Assembly: GCA_964484515.1 (NCBI GenBank)
Contig: CAZAGT010000308.1
Location: forward strand, 1 to 6,168
DNA length: 6,168 bases
Source: CAZAGT01 sp964484515
GTDB taxonomy: Bacteria > Desulfobacterota > DSM-4660 > Desulfatiglandales > HGW-15
Direction: 5' to 3'
The notes under the pieces were generated by a model. It was given only the letters and a program-made list of their open reading frames with translations. It did not search any database and was not told the DNA's origin. A program made the translations under genes and the position numbers. Positions within the stretch are counted from its first letter, which is position 1, and each line of letters opens with the position of its first letter. Below are positions 1 through 5,904 of this stretch, in pieces.

Positions 1-60
1 GCCTTATGCCGAGACAACGCACTCAATTCCTCGTTTTTGAAAAGAGATCCCCATGACCGG
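1..60 (-). repeat. Left arm of a 60-bp inverted repeat
   Basis: The reverse complement of this stretch matches positions 6060-6119 at 56 of 60 bases with no gaps. The four differences are at 7, 16, 34 and 48 here (6113, 6104, 6086 and 6072 in the partner). Similarity stops sharply at position 60, just after CCATGACCGG, while the outer end is cut by the window edge, so the true repeat may be longer. Read on the minus strand, one frame ends in TAA (4-6) after a peptide finishing KRGIECVVSA. A second frame starts at an ATG (78-80) and stays open out of the window. I do not recognise the family. It could be the edge of an insertion element, a dispersed intergenic repeat, or the 3' end of a duplicated gene. 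Confidence 0.85.
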
Positions 61-226
61 CAGAACAGCCTTCGAACCATCTCAAAATGTCAAATTCTAG
101 TGCTAAGTTCATGAAGTTTCCCGGTCGATCAACTTGGCCGCCCTGCGGCAAGAGGCGGCGCTGACTTCTGACTGCTCATATCGCAAGATCAAAAGTCGAT
201 GCAAGCCTGAGGACGGGAAGTGAAAA
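61..226. other. Intergenic stretch without a recognisable gene
   Basis: No supported coding region is seen. There is a compact hairpin with arms GCCGC (137-141) and GCGGC (145-149), without a T tract on either strand. A perfect TTGACA lies on the minus strand (93-88), but no -10 box follows at 16-18 bases, so it is not called a promoter. Confidence 0.5.
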
Positions 227-304
227 GCCCCTGCCGCCAATCCTCCCTCGTCAAGGGATCGGCGGCTAGGGGCCTAGTGGATCGAACGTCCTCGAACTAT
301 CCAC
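227..304 (+). other. Strong stem-loop region, possible structured RNA
   Basis: A long hairpin has arms at 227-238 (GCCCCTGCCGCC) and 261-273, which pair over 12 bp with one bulged T at 267. Inside it, TCCCT (244-248) pairs with AGGGA (254-258) around a 5-base loop. A second hairpin follows at once: GTGGAT (277-282) with ATCCAC (299-304). No protein-coding gene or known riboswitch consensus was recognised here. The strength and nesting of the stems suggest a structured RNA or a DNA-level palindrome. No T tract follows, so it is not a classic terminator. The strand of transcription is unknown; plus is assumed. Confidence 0.4.
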
Positions 305-356
305 CAACTCTAGAATACAGACTTTGTCTTCAATTCGTCAAGGCCATAAAAGGAAG

Positions 357-386
357 GGCCCCTGAGTGGCGGGATACCCAGGGGCC
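357..386. other. GC-rich hairpin, GGCCCCTG / CAGGGGCC
   Basis: Perfect 8-bp arms at 357-364 and 379-386 enclose a 14-base loop. The left side, AAGGGCCCCTGAG (354-366), is repeated exactly at 939-951, where it forms the base of another hairpin. On the minus strand the stem is followed by CTTCCTTTTAT, so it could act as a weak terminator in that direction, but no minus-strand gene ends just upstream of it. Confidence 0.45.
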
Positions 387-464
387 AGGGGAAGTGTTAG
401 GGATGATCGATGATCTATATATCGTCCCAACGTCGCAGAACTTTAAACTGGCCTATCTTTTGTG

Positions 465-681
465 AAATGGGGTATCCTATTAAGGAGCAGGAACAGGGAG
501 GAGCCGGGAGGTGTATGAAACAGGGAAAGGGATGGATAGGGCCAAGGAAATCACGTCCTTAGCGATCGGCTCTAACCGCCTGGCGGCATAAGGCGTTCCT
601 TGACGTCGGTCGGCAGGGTTCGGGGGCGGTTTGGATGCTCGTCTCTGAGGTCGCTTGAGAGACGCTACCCAATAGCGAATG
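465..681 (+). promoter_or_regulatory. Structured upstream region of the small MshEN-like gene
   Basis: This gap precedes the gene at 697 and holds no gene I accept. The first part (480-550) is strongly purine-rich with several Shine-Dalgarno-like words. A long-range stem can form between AACCGCC (574-580) and GGCGGTT (625-631). Closer to the start, CGTCTCT (640-646) pairs perfectly with AGAGACG (658-664) around an 11-base loop, ending 17 bases before the ribosome binding site. No known riboswitch consensus was recognised and no convincing -35/-10 pair was found. A 15-codon mini-ORF with GGGAGG just before its ATG (515-562) could be a leader peptide, but the spacing is very short. A regulatory 5' leader is an inference. 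Confidence 0.35.
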
Positions 682-696
682 AAGGAGTGAATAACG

Positions 697-939
697 ATGA
701 GCAGGGCATATAATCGGACTGAAGGCGGGAGTAATCTAGGCGTGCGTTTCGGGGTCATCGCCGCGGTGCAGAAAGAATACATCAGCATCAAACAGCTGGT
801 CGAGGCGATGAGTGTCCAAGTGCAAGATGATGCGGAAAGGAGACCTCACCGGCGGGTAGGCGAGATTCTTGTAGAGTTGGGATACATGGATCAGGGCCAG
901 GTGGAAGAGGTGTTGGGCGAAATCGGGACGGATGGATGA
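697..939 (+). CDS. Small protein with paired MshEN/GspE-N-like motifs
   Basis: This 80-residue soluble protein has no signal peptide or membrane segment. The second half (residues 53-76) reads RVGEILVELGYM then QVEEVL, a close match to one unit of the N-terminal domain of type II secretion and pilus ATPases (MshEN/T2SSE_N, pattern RLGxxLxxxG...L...L). The first half (17-41), with RFG, YIS, QLVEAM and a terminal Q41, looks like a looser copy with one extra residue, and the charged linker at 43-52 joins them. In some MshEN domains this motif pair binds cyclic di-GMP; here the second copy lacks the terminal Gln, so binding is speculative. No ATPase domain follows, so it is a stand-alone form. 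The ATG at 697 has AAGGAG at 682-687, nine bases upstream, and a perfect hairpin begins five bases after the stop, both supporting a real gene. It is convergent with mnmG. The function is unknown. Confidence 0.75.
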   Translation: MSRAYNRTEGGSNLGVRFGVIAAVQKEYISIKQLVEAMSVQVQDDAERRPHRRVGEILVELGYMDQGQVEEVLGEIGTDG

Positions 940-943
940 AGGG

Positions 944-988
944 CCCCTGAGAGAGAAACACCGAGCCAAGGATAATCTCTCTCAGGGG
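944..988 (+). terminator. Perfect 13-bp hairpin after the small gene
   Basis: CCCCTGAGAGAGA (944-956) and TCTCTCTCAGGGG (976-988) are perfectly complementary around a 19-base loop, starting five bases after the stop of the small gene. No T run follows on the plus strand (TGAAAGGGG), so this is not a canonical intrinsic terminator. It may be a factor-assisted terminator, a 3' stability element, or part of a dispersed hairpin family, since its base is identical to the hairpin at 357. Confidence 0.5.
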
Positions 989-1074
989 TGAAAGGGGTTG
1001 ATAGATAGTATCCTTATCGGCATGAACCCCATGATCTGGATAAGAATGTACAATGTTCCGGGAAAATAGGGTAG
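989..1074. other. Convergent intergenic spacer
   Basis: This lies between the convergent small gene and mnmG. A weak stem is possible between CTTATC (1013-1018) and GATAAG (1039-1044) with CAT/ATG nested inside. Nothing else is supported here. The rest of the gap before mnmG (1148-1321) shows only a short GGTAT/ATACC stem (1267-1281) and no clear terminator for mnmG. Confidence 0.4.
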
Positions 1075-1147
1075 ACGGGGCGCAAGGTTCCGAACCTTTG
1101 AGGCCTGCTCACCAAGCAGACGCGCGCCCAAACAGCGCCACGCCCCG
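1075..1147 (-). tRNA. Candidate tRNA-Thr(GGU)-like cloverleaf, divergent or decayed
   Basis: On the minus strand a 73-base cloverleaf can be drawn. The acceptor stem is CGGGGCG (1147-1141) with CGCCCCG (1082-1076), 7/7 pairs. T8 and G9 follow. The D stem is GCGC/GCGC with a 9-base loop containing G18-G19, then G26. The anticodon stem is TCTGC/GCAGG (one T-G pair) with loop TTGGTGA, giving anticodon GGU (Thr). The variable loop is 4 bases ending in C48, able to pair with G15. The T stem is 4/5 paired with loop TTCGGAA. Deviations: A14 is T, A21 is C, A58 is G, pair 49-65 is A-G, pair 1-72 is C-G, and CCA is not encoded (CTA follows the discriminator). Arm and loop lengths are too regular to dismiss, but the missing tertiary-contact bases suggest a pseudo-tRNA or a tRNA-like structure. 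It lies downstream of mnmG on the same strand. Confidence 0.42.
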
Positions 1148-1321
1148 ACATAGAGATGCCGTCAACTTCAACCTCAGGTAAGAGCATCGAGAAAGGTGAT
1201 CGATTCGGGAATATAAAAGGGCGTAGGGCGCTGGAAGTAAAGGCTGGTTTTTGGGGGGATGAAGTGGGTATAGGAAATACCATTTCGAGGGGGCGGGCCC
1301 GGATGGAACACACACCTGTCT

Positions 1322-3205
1322 TTATGGCGAATTTTTACTGATAGCTTTCTTCAGATGAACCCGGAGGGCCATCAGGGCTGCGGGCGTGATGCCGGAAATG
1401 CGGGAGGCCTGCCCAAGAGATCTCGGCCGTACCCGACTCAGTTTCTCTTTGATCTCAGTCGAGAGTCCGTAGATCTCGTTATAATCGATTGTCCCAGGAA
1501 GCCTGATTTCTTCCAGTCCATCCAGCTTCGCAACTTGTCTCTCCTGACGATCGATGTATCCCTGGTATTTGATGCGGGTCTCGACCTCCTCCGCGATCTG
1601 AGCTTTCACACCGTCGAGCTCAGGGGCGAAAAGACGGAGATGTTCAAGGAAGATCTCGTTTCGTTTTAGCAAATGGGCCAATGAGGTCCTGTTTCTTATA
1701 GGGGCAGAGCCGAGCCGGGTCAGTTTATCGAGGACCCCCGGTTCAGGTTTCAAGTCCGTGGCGCTCAAACGCGCCATCAAGTCTTCGACGTGCTTTTTTT
1801 TCTCCAGAAACTCCCTGTAAACCTCATCCGAAACGATCCCCAGCCGATATCCCCTTTCACGAAGTCTGAAATCGGCGTTGTCTTCACGGAGCAAGAGCCG
1901 GTGTTCGGCGCGCGACGTAAACATGCGGTACGGTTCGTTCGTTCCCTTGGTAACGAGATCATCGATCAGGACACCGGCATAGGCCTCGGAACGCCTCAGA
2001 ATGAAGGGGTCTTCCTCCCGAATTTTGAGGACCGCGTTGATTCCCGCCAAAAGCCCCTGAGCAGCCGCTTCTTCATAGCCCGAGGTCCCATTGATCTGTC
2101 CGGCGTGAAAGAGGCCTTTCACAAGTTTGGTCTCTTGGGTAAGGTCCAGTTGCGTCGGGTTGACGTAATCATACTCGATGGCGTATCCGGGCCGTAGGAT
2201 TTCTGCGCCCTCCAGACCAGGAATAGTCCGGACTAGCCTCTCTTGGATGTCGATCGGAAGACTGGTAGCGATGCCGTTCGGATAAACTTCGAGCGTATCC
2301 AGGCCTTCAGGTTCAAGAAAGACCTGATGCCTTTCTTTTTCCGCAAAACGGACGATCTTGTCCTCAATGGAAGGGCAGTACCTCGCCCCGATGCCCTTTA
2401 TAACCCCGCCATACAAGGGGGATCGATCCAAACCGGAGCGAATGAGGTCGTGGGTCCGGGCGTTGGTATAGGTAATATGGCACGGAACCTGGGGCAGCGG
2501 TATCTTCCTGGTGCTGAAGGAGAAAGGGCGCGGGTTTTCATCCCCAAATTGAGCCTCGAGTCCATCATAGTTGATAGTCCTGCCGTTCAGGCGAGGGGTC
2601 GTTCCGGTCTTGAGTCGCCCGAGTTCAAATCCAAGGTCTTCCAGTTGTTTAGAGAGTTGTATCGAAGGCGGGTCTCCCATCCGGCCGGAGGGGAAATGGT
2701 CGAGCCCGATATGGATCAGTCCGCGCAGAAAAGTGCCGGTGGTTAGGATGACGGTCTTCGATAGGAACATCTCATGGATATGGCTTTCGACCCCGTAAAC
2801 TCGACCGTCTCGAACCAGGAGTCGGTCCACCACAGCTTGGCGGATATCGAGATTGGGCTGCTGCTCAACGACGGTCGTCATTCTCCGGCGGTAACGATCG
2901 CGGTCGTTTTGGGACCTCGACCCTTGAACCGCGAGCCCCTTGCGAGTGTTCAGCCGTCTAAACTGGATGCCGGTTTCATCGGCATTTTTCGCCATTTCGC
3001 CACCCAGAGCGTCGATCTCTTTCACGAGATGGCCCTTGGCCAGACCACCGATGGCCGGGTTGCAGCTCATCGCAGCAATTCGGTCGAGGTTAATCGTCAG
3101 GAGGAGAGTCGGGTGGCCCATCCGCGCCGCCACCAGTGCGGCTTCGCAGCCGGCGTGCCCGGCCCCAACCACGATGACGTCGTATTGCTTGTCGTAGGTG
3201 GGCAT
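1322..3205 (-). CDS. mnmG: tRNA uridine-5-carboxymethylaminomethyl modification protein MnmG (GidA)
   Basis: MnmG is the FAD-binding partner of MnmE. Together they install the (carboxymethyl)aminomethyl group on C5 of wobble U34 in certain tRNAs, in the cytoplasm, using methylenetetrahydrofolate, FAD and GTP. The 627 residues match the usual length (about 630). Visible motifs are the N-terminal dinucleotide site GAGHAG (14-19); SCNPAIGG with C48; GTFLRG (157-162); RYCPSIEDK with C277 (these two cysteines correspond to the conserved pair C47 and C277 of E. coli); FLEPEG (296-301); the FAD-contact region GQINGTSGYEEAAAQG (369-384); FTSRAEHRLLLREDNAD (429-445); and the C-terminal helical part with KYQGYI (546-551), associated with MnmE and tRNA binding. 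The chosen ATG has AAGGG only a few bases upstream, a short spacing, but the Rossmann start fits it. Neither mnmE nor rsmG lies nearby. It is 246 bases downstream of purA on the same strand. Confidence 0.98.
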   Translation of the reverse strand: MPTYDKQYDVIVVGAGHAGCEAALVAARMGHPTLLLTINLDRIAAMSCNPAIGGLAKGHLVKEIDALGGEMAKNADETGIQFRRLNTRKGLAVQGSRSQNDRDRYRRRMTTVVEQQPNLDIRQAVVDRLLVRDGRVYGVESHIHEMFLSKTVILTTGTFLRGLIHIGLDHFPSGRMGDPPSIQLSKQLEDLGFELGRLKTGTTPRLNGRTINYDGLEAQFGDENPRPFSFSTRKIPLPQVPCHITYTNARTHDLIRSGLDRSPLYGGVIKGIGARYCPSIEDKIVRFAEKERHQVFLEPEGLDTLEVYPNGIATSLPIDIQERLVRTIPGLEGAEILRPGYAIEYDYVNPTQLDLTQETKLVKGLFHAGQINGTSGYEEAAAQGLLAGINAVLKIREEDPFILRRSEAYAGVLIDDLVTKGTNEPYRMFTSRAEHRLLLREDNADFRLRERGYRLGIVSDEVYREFLEKKKHVEDLMARLSATDLKPEPGVLDKLTRLGSAPIRNRTSLAHLLKRNEIFLEHLRLFAPELDGVKAQIAEEVETRIKYQGYIDRQERQVAKLDGLEEIRLPGTIDYNEIYGLSTEIKEKLSRVRPRSLGQASRISGITPAALMALRVHLKKAISKNSP

Positions 3206-3451
3206 GTCCCTTTTCTACCAGCACGTCTTCGAAGGTGACCAACATCAAGAAAGGCGCCTGAGATCGCACAAGCGCTACACTGCGCTGTTTCGGCTTTTCC
3301 TCAATGCTTGCCTTGTTGTTGAGCATTGTTTAGAGATCATCTTCGGCTGGTCCTCGTGGCTGGTGTTCTGAGACGCTTGAGAGACCCCTTTAGCGGTCTA
3401 GGGAAGAGGCCTGAGGCGAGAAATAGAGGAGGTCTTTTTAACCCAACTAGA
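3206..3451 (-). other. purA-mnmG intergenic gap
   Basis: This 246-base gap separates two same-strand genes. It contains small inverted repeats: AGCGC (3271-3275) with GCGCT (3282-3286); CAATGCT (3302-3308) with AGCATTG (3322-3328); and AGACC (3382-3386) with GGTCT (3395-3399). None is followed by a T run on the minus strand, so no clear intrinsic terminator for purA is seen. No convincing -35/-10 pair for mnmG was found. Readthrough from purA or a weak local promoter are both possible. Confidence 0.4.
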
Positions 3452-4753
3452 CTAACGAGCGGGATCAAAGGGTTCCTTCACGGTGATGGTTTGTTCGCGC
3501 CCCGGGCCAACCGATATGATCGAGAGGGGAACTCCCGTGATTTCCTCGATTCTTTGGAGGTATGCTCGCGCTTGCCCCGGCAATTGATCGATCGATCGTG
3601 CGTCGGAGATATCCTCCTGCCATCCGGGCAAATCCTCGTAGATCGGCCTACACTGAGCCAGCCTTTTCAGGCTCGCCGGTCTGGAGTTGATTATCGTTCC
3701 CTCCAGCTCATACTCCGTACAGATCTTCAACCGTTCAAGACCTGTCAGGACGTCAAGCTTCGTCATGCTCAGGGTCGTCAGTCCGTTAAGACGGACGGAA
3801 TCGCGCACCATCACGAGATCGAGCCATCCGCAACGGCGGCGGCGGCCGGTCGTCGCCCCGAATTCGGCGCCCTTTTTTTGGATGTAATCTCCGATTTCAT
3901 CCTTTAACTCGGTCGTGAAAGGGCCTGAACCGACGCGGGTTGTATAGGCCTTCACAATGCCGATGATATGGTGCATCTTGTCCGGTCCCACGCCGACCCC
4001 TGCGCAGACTGCTCCGGCGATAGGATTCGACGAGGTCACAAAAGGATAAGTCCCATGATCGATATCGAGATGGGTGCCTTGAGCTCCTTCGAAAAGGACC
4101 TTCTTGCCTCCCGCGACGGCGCGGTCGATCTCGATGGATACATCCGTCAGGTAGGATTTAAGTTCCTCTCCCATGACAAGACATCTGTCATAGATGGTCT
4201 GAAAATCAAGCGGCTGAGCATTCAGGAATCGCTCAAGAAAAAAATTCTTCTCTTCAAGGTTGGTCTTTATCTTTTCGGCAAGGGTATCCGGTTCGAGTAG
4301 GTCTACGGCCCTGATTCCAGTTCGGCCTGCTTTGTCCTCATAACAGGGGCCGATTCCGCGGCCGGTCGTTCCTATTTTCTGATTTCCTCTGGCCGCCTCC
4401 CGGGCCAGATCGATGGCCTTGTGGTATGGCATGATGAGGTGGGCCTTTTCACTGAGCGACAGCCGGTCGGGGCCCGTGGCAATACCCTTCGCTGCCAGCC
4501 CATGGATCTCTTCCAGCAGGACCTCAGGATCGACAACGACACCGTTTCCAATCAGGCACTTCTTCCCGGCGTGCAAGATCCCTGAAGGGATCAGATGACA
4601 GATGGTTTGCTCACCATTGACGACGAGGGTGTGGCCGGCATTATTTCCTCCTTGATACCTGACCACGACATCAGCTTGCGATGCAAGCAGATCTACAACC
4701 TTCCCCTTGCCCTCGTCTCCCCATTGGGTGCCGACTACGACGACGTTGGACAT
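3452..4753 (-). CDS. purA: Adenylosuccinate synthetase
   Basis: PurA joins IMP and aspartate with GTP hydrolysis to give adenylosuccinate, the committed step from IMP to AMP, in the cytoplasm. The 433-residue product matches the family (432 in E. coli). The N-terminal loop QWGDEGKGK (10-18) carries the catalytic Asp13, and GGNNAGHT (35-42) carries the catalytic His41. IMP-site elements include GTTGRGIGP (128-136), KAGR (141-144) and EGAQGTHLDIDHGTYPFVTSSN (222-243). The aspartate-binding loop is GATTGRRRRCGW (299-310), with an unusual run of four arginines. TKLD (331-334) and SVGPGRE (414-420) belong to the guanine-nucleotide side. The start is set at the ATG at 4753, because homologues begin just before VVVxGTQWGDEGKGK; an in-frame ATG 14 codons upstream would add an unconserved MRLKACSRKN-type tail. 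The Shine-Dalgarno is weak (GGGG at 4764-4761, 7 bases from the ATG). Confidence 0.98.
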   Translation of the reverse strand: MSNVVVVGTQWGDEGKGKVVDLLASQADVVVRYQGGNNAGHTLVVNGEQTICHLIPSGILHAGKKCLIGNGVVVDPEVLLEEIHGLAAKGIATGPDRLSLSEKAHLIMPYHKAIDLAREAARGNQKIGTTGRGIGPCYEDKAGRTGIRAVDLLEPDTLAEKIKTNLEEKNFFLERFLNAQPLDFQTIYDRCLVMGEELKSYLTDVSIEIDRAVAGGKKVLFEGAQGTHLDIDHGTYPFVTSSNPIAGAVCAGVGVGPDKMHHIIGIVKAYTTRVGSGPFTTELKDEIGDYIQKKGAEFGATTGRRRRCGWLDLVMVRDSVRLNGLTTLSMTKLDVLTGLERLKICTEYELEGTIINSRPASLKRLAQCRPIYEDLPGWQEDISDARSIDQLPGQARAYLQRIEEITGVPLSIISVGPGREQTITVKEPFDPAR

Positions 4754-4863
4754 GGCAAAACCCCAATTCTTTCTACTGCAGGCCTTAAGCCGCAAACATG
4801 TTCTCCTGATCGCGCTCCAGCAGAGGATCTCTCACAACCGGCAACCACTTTCAGCACGGAGGG

Positions 4864-4892
4864 AACCTAGCTGAAGCACCATGCCTTGTCAA
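4864..4892 (-). promoter_or_regulatory. Predicted sigma70-type promoter for purA
   Basis: On the minus strand a perfect TTGACA (4892-4887) is followed after exactly 17 bases by TAGGTT (4869-4864), which keeps T1, A2 and T6 of the -10 consensus. Transcription would start near 4857, giving a leader of about 100 bases before the purA ATG at 4753. No PurR-like or riboswitch motif was recognised in that leader. This is the best promoter match in the window. Confidence 0.6.
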
Positions 4893-5023
4893 TGGCCAAA
4901 TGACAACTGTTCCGGCCCTATCGGACGGCGTCTTCGCCACGAGCACAGGACAATAGAGGAGCGCATTATTGGGGAGTATGCAAGGGTGTAAGCGAGGAGG
5001 AGGTAGATGCGGTTAATCAATAG

Positions 5024-5084
5024 AAAAGGCATGAGGCGTCGAAATAGGCCCGTTTTGTCGGGCTCGCGAGCCTTATGCCTTTTT
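5024..5084. terminator. Bidirectional terminator between the MORN gene and purA
   Basis: AAAAGGCATGAGGC (5024-5037) pairs with GCCTTATGCCTTTT (5070-5083) over 14 positions with one G-T wobble. The inner part continues with TCG/CGA (5039-5041, 5067-5069) and GCCCG/CGGGC (5048-5052, 5059-5063) closed by a 6-base loop. On the plus strand the stem ends in TTTTT (5080-5084). On the minus strand it ends in TTTTCTATT, 26 bases or more after the MORN gene stop. The obvious user is the MORN gene on the minus strand; no plus-strand gene upstream needs it. Confidence 0.75.
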
Positions 5085-5109
5085 AGATTGGAAGGGGAGG
5101 AGGTCGGCG

Positions 5110-5649
5110 TTAGGGGGAGACGAGTGACAGGATCATCGTTCCGTGCCCACTCATTTTGCCGTCCTTGAACTGGCCGACATATTTCCGGCCATCCGGAAAG
5201 ACGGCGGCTCCTTTACCGTTGAATTTGTTATCCTTGAATTCTCCGACGTACTTGGTTCCGTCGGCGGTAAGCATGGTGCCTTTACCGTGGAATCTTCCGT
5301 CCTTGAAATAACCGGTATACTGCCCCCCGTCTGGAAAGGTCATCGTCCCGTATCCGTTTCGTTTCCCATCTCTGTATTCTCCAATATACACCTTACCGTC
5401 TGGATAGGTGAATGTGACATTGCCGTGGGGGATCCCATTCTTAAACTCTCCCACGCATGTCATACCTAAAAACGTCATCGTGCCCTGCCCGCTTATTTTG
5501 CCGTCCTTGAACTGCCCGACATATTCTCTCCCATCCGTGAAGGTCATCGTCCCGTAACCATTGATGCAATCACCTTTCGCGCATCCGGCCTGGGCGCTCA
5601 AAGGGTAGAGACAAAGCATGAAGATCATAGCGACTAAAGAGTGTTTCAT
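5110..5649 (-). CDS. Exported MORN-repeat protein
   Basis: The product has 179 residues from the ATG at 5649. Residues 1-21 form a typical signal peptide: KH near the start, a hydrophobic core LVAMIFMLCLYPL, and cleavage expected after AQA, so the mature protein should be periplasmic or secreted. The rest is MORN repeats of 23 residues (YxGxFKDGxxxGxGTMxxxDGxx): a partial unit at 29-42, then units starting at 43, 65, 88, 111, 134 and 157. The last unit ends as GTMILSLVSP instead of the usual DG turn. The unit at 65 begins with Cys rather than Tyr. MORN repeats fold as a beta-hairpin sheet; in bacteria most have no known function, so none is assigned. This start is preferred over an ATG nine codons upstream because GGAGG (5661-5657) sits 7 bases before it and the signal peptide begins there. 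A terminator follows. Confidence 0.85.
   Translation of the reverse strand: MKHSLVAMIFMLCLYPLSAQAGCAKGDCINGYGTMTFTDGREYVGQFKDGKISGQGTMTFLGMTCVGEFKNGIPHGNVTFTYPDGKVYIGEYRDGKRNGYGTMTFPDGGQYTGYFKDGRFHGKGTMLTADGTKYVGEFKDNKFNGKGAAVFPDGRKYVGQFKDGKMSGHGTMILSLVSP
5113..5523 (-). repeat. MORN-coding tandem repeats, about 69-base period
   Basis: Six 23-residue units are encoded in tandem, giving a 66-69 base period. Most units have diverged at the DNA level. The first full unit and the last one are unusually alike: they share an identical 20-base block (5495-5514 and 5153-5172) and encode YVGQFKDGK followed by I/M-SG-Q/H-GTM. This points to a fairly recent copying event between the two ends of the array, or to strong constraint on those units. 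Confidence 0.75.
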
Positions 5650-5656
5650 TGAATGT

Positions 5657-5661
5657 CCTCC
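5657..5661 (-). promoter_or_regulatory. Shine-Dalgarno of the MORN gene
   Basis: GGAGG on the minus strand lies 7 bases before the ATG at 5649. This decides the start in favour of the shorter reading frame with a clean signal peptide. Confidence 0.8.
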
Positions 5662-5695
5662 GGAACGTTCTTTCACTCGCCTTCGCCAGGTTTAT

Positions 5696-5748
5696 CCGCC
5701 CTGGGCGGGATGCTTCACTAGCTTAGAGAGCCATATACAGGAGTATAT
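5696..5748 (-). promoter_or_regulatory. Palindromes and possible -10 box upstream of the MORN gene
   Basis: Two inverted repeats lie 47-99 bases upstream of the start. CCGCCC (5696-5701) and GGGCGG (5703-5708) are separated by one base. ATATAC (5733-5738) and GTATAT (5743-5748) are separated by four. On the minus strand the second contains TATACT (5747-5742), a 5/6 match to a -10 box, but no good -35 lies 16-18 bases before it. An activator-dependent promoter or a repressor operator would fit this arrangement; that is an inference. Confidence 0.35.
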
Positions 5749-5859
5749 TCGGCATCTTTCGTGATAATCATGACTGGGCGCTTCACATGGTGTTCAATTG
5801 ACGCCGTCGCGAGGCAGTGAAATCGTTGGTCAGAATGTGCTAAGATCATGCCAGGCGCG

Positions 5860-5904
5860 AGAGCCAAGATATTTCCTATTAATTGTAGATAGTTAGTTGG
5901 CTCT
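5860..5904. other. 8-bp inverted repeat with AT-rich loop
   Basis: AGAGCCAA (5860-5867) and TTGGCTCT (5897-5904) are perfectly complementary around a 29-base AT-rich loop, inside which CTAT (5876-5879) can pair with ATAG (5889-5892). No gene or T tract adjoins it. It may be a protein-binding site, a small structured RNA, or a relic of a small repeat element. Confidence 0.4.

Noticed and set aside
88..93. TTGACA on the minus strand as a promoter for a frame running off the left edge
   Set aside because: No -10-like hexamer occurs 16-18 bases downstream.
220..465. An 81-codon plus-strand frame starting at GTG with GAGG about 7 bases upstream
   Set aside because: It runs through two strong hairpins, has no recognisable domain and an odd composition, and starts with a non-ATG codon. 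It was left out, though a small unknown protein cannot be fully excluded.
574..631. A possible integron attC site in the leader of the small gene
   Set aside because: The AACCGCC/GGCGGTT pairing recalls folded attC arms, but the required RYYYAAC and GTTRRRY boxes are not present.
480..791. A 103-codon minus-strand frame antisense to the small MshEN-like gene
   Set aside because: It arises from the purine-rich leader and antisense reading; there is no ribosome site and no domain, and the plus-strand gene is better supported.
3090..3326. A 78-codon minus-strand frame overlapping the start of mnmG
   Set aside because: Half of it is the mnmG N-terminus read in another frame; it has no good ribosome binding site and no recognisable domain.
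652..3385. A shared 12-base word, CGCTTGAGAGAC, at 652-663 and 3374-3385
   Set aside because: A few 12-base matches are expected by chance in a window of this size and the surroundings are unrelated.
4754..4795. A longer purA start at 4795 adding 14 residues
   Set aside because: The added residues are not typical of the family, and the ATG at 4753 gives the standard length and N-terminus.
5007..5168. A 53-codon plus-strand frame with a perfect AGGAGG six bases before its ATG
   Set aside because: It reads through the bidirectional terminator hairpin and into the antisense of the MORN gene, and its Arg-rich product resembles no family. The ribosome-site match lies in a purine-rich tract.
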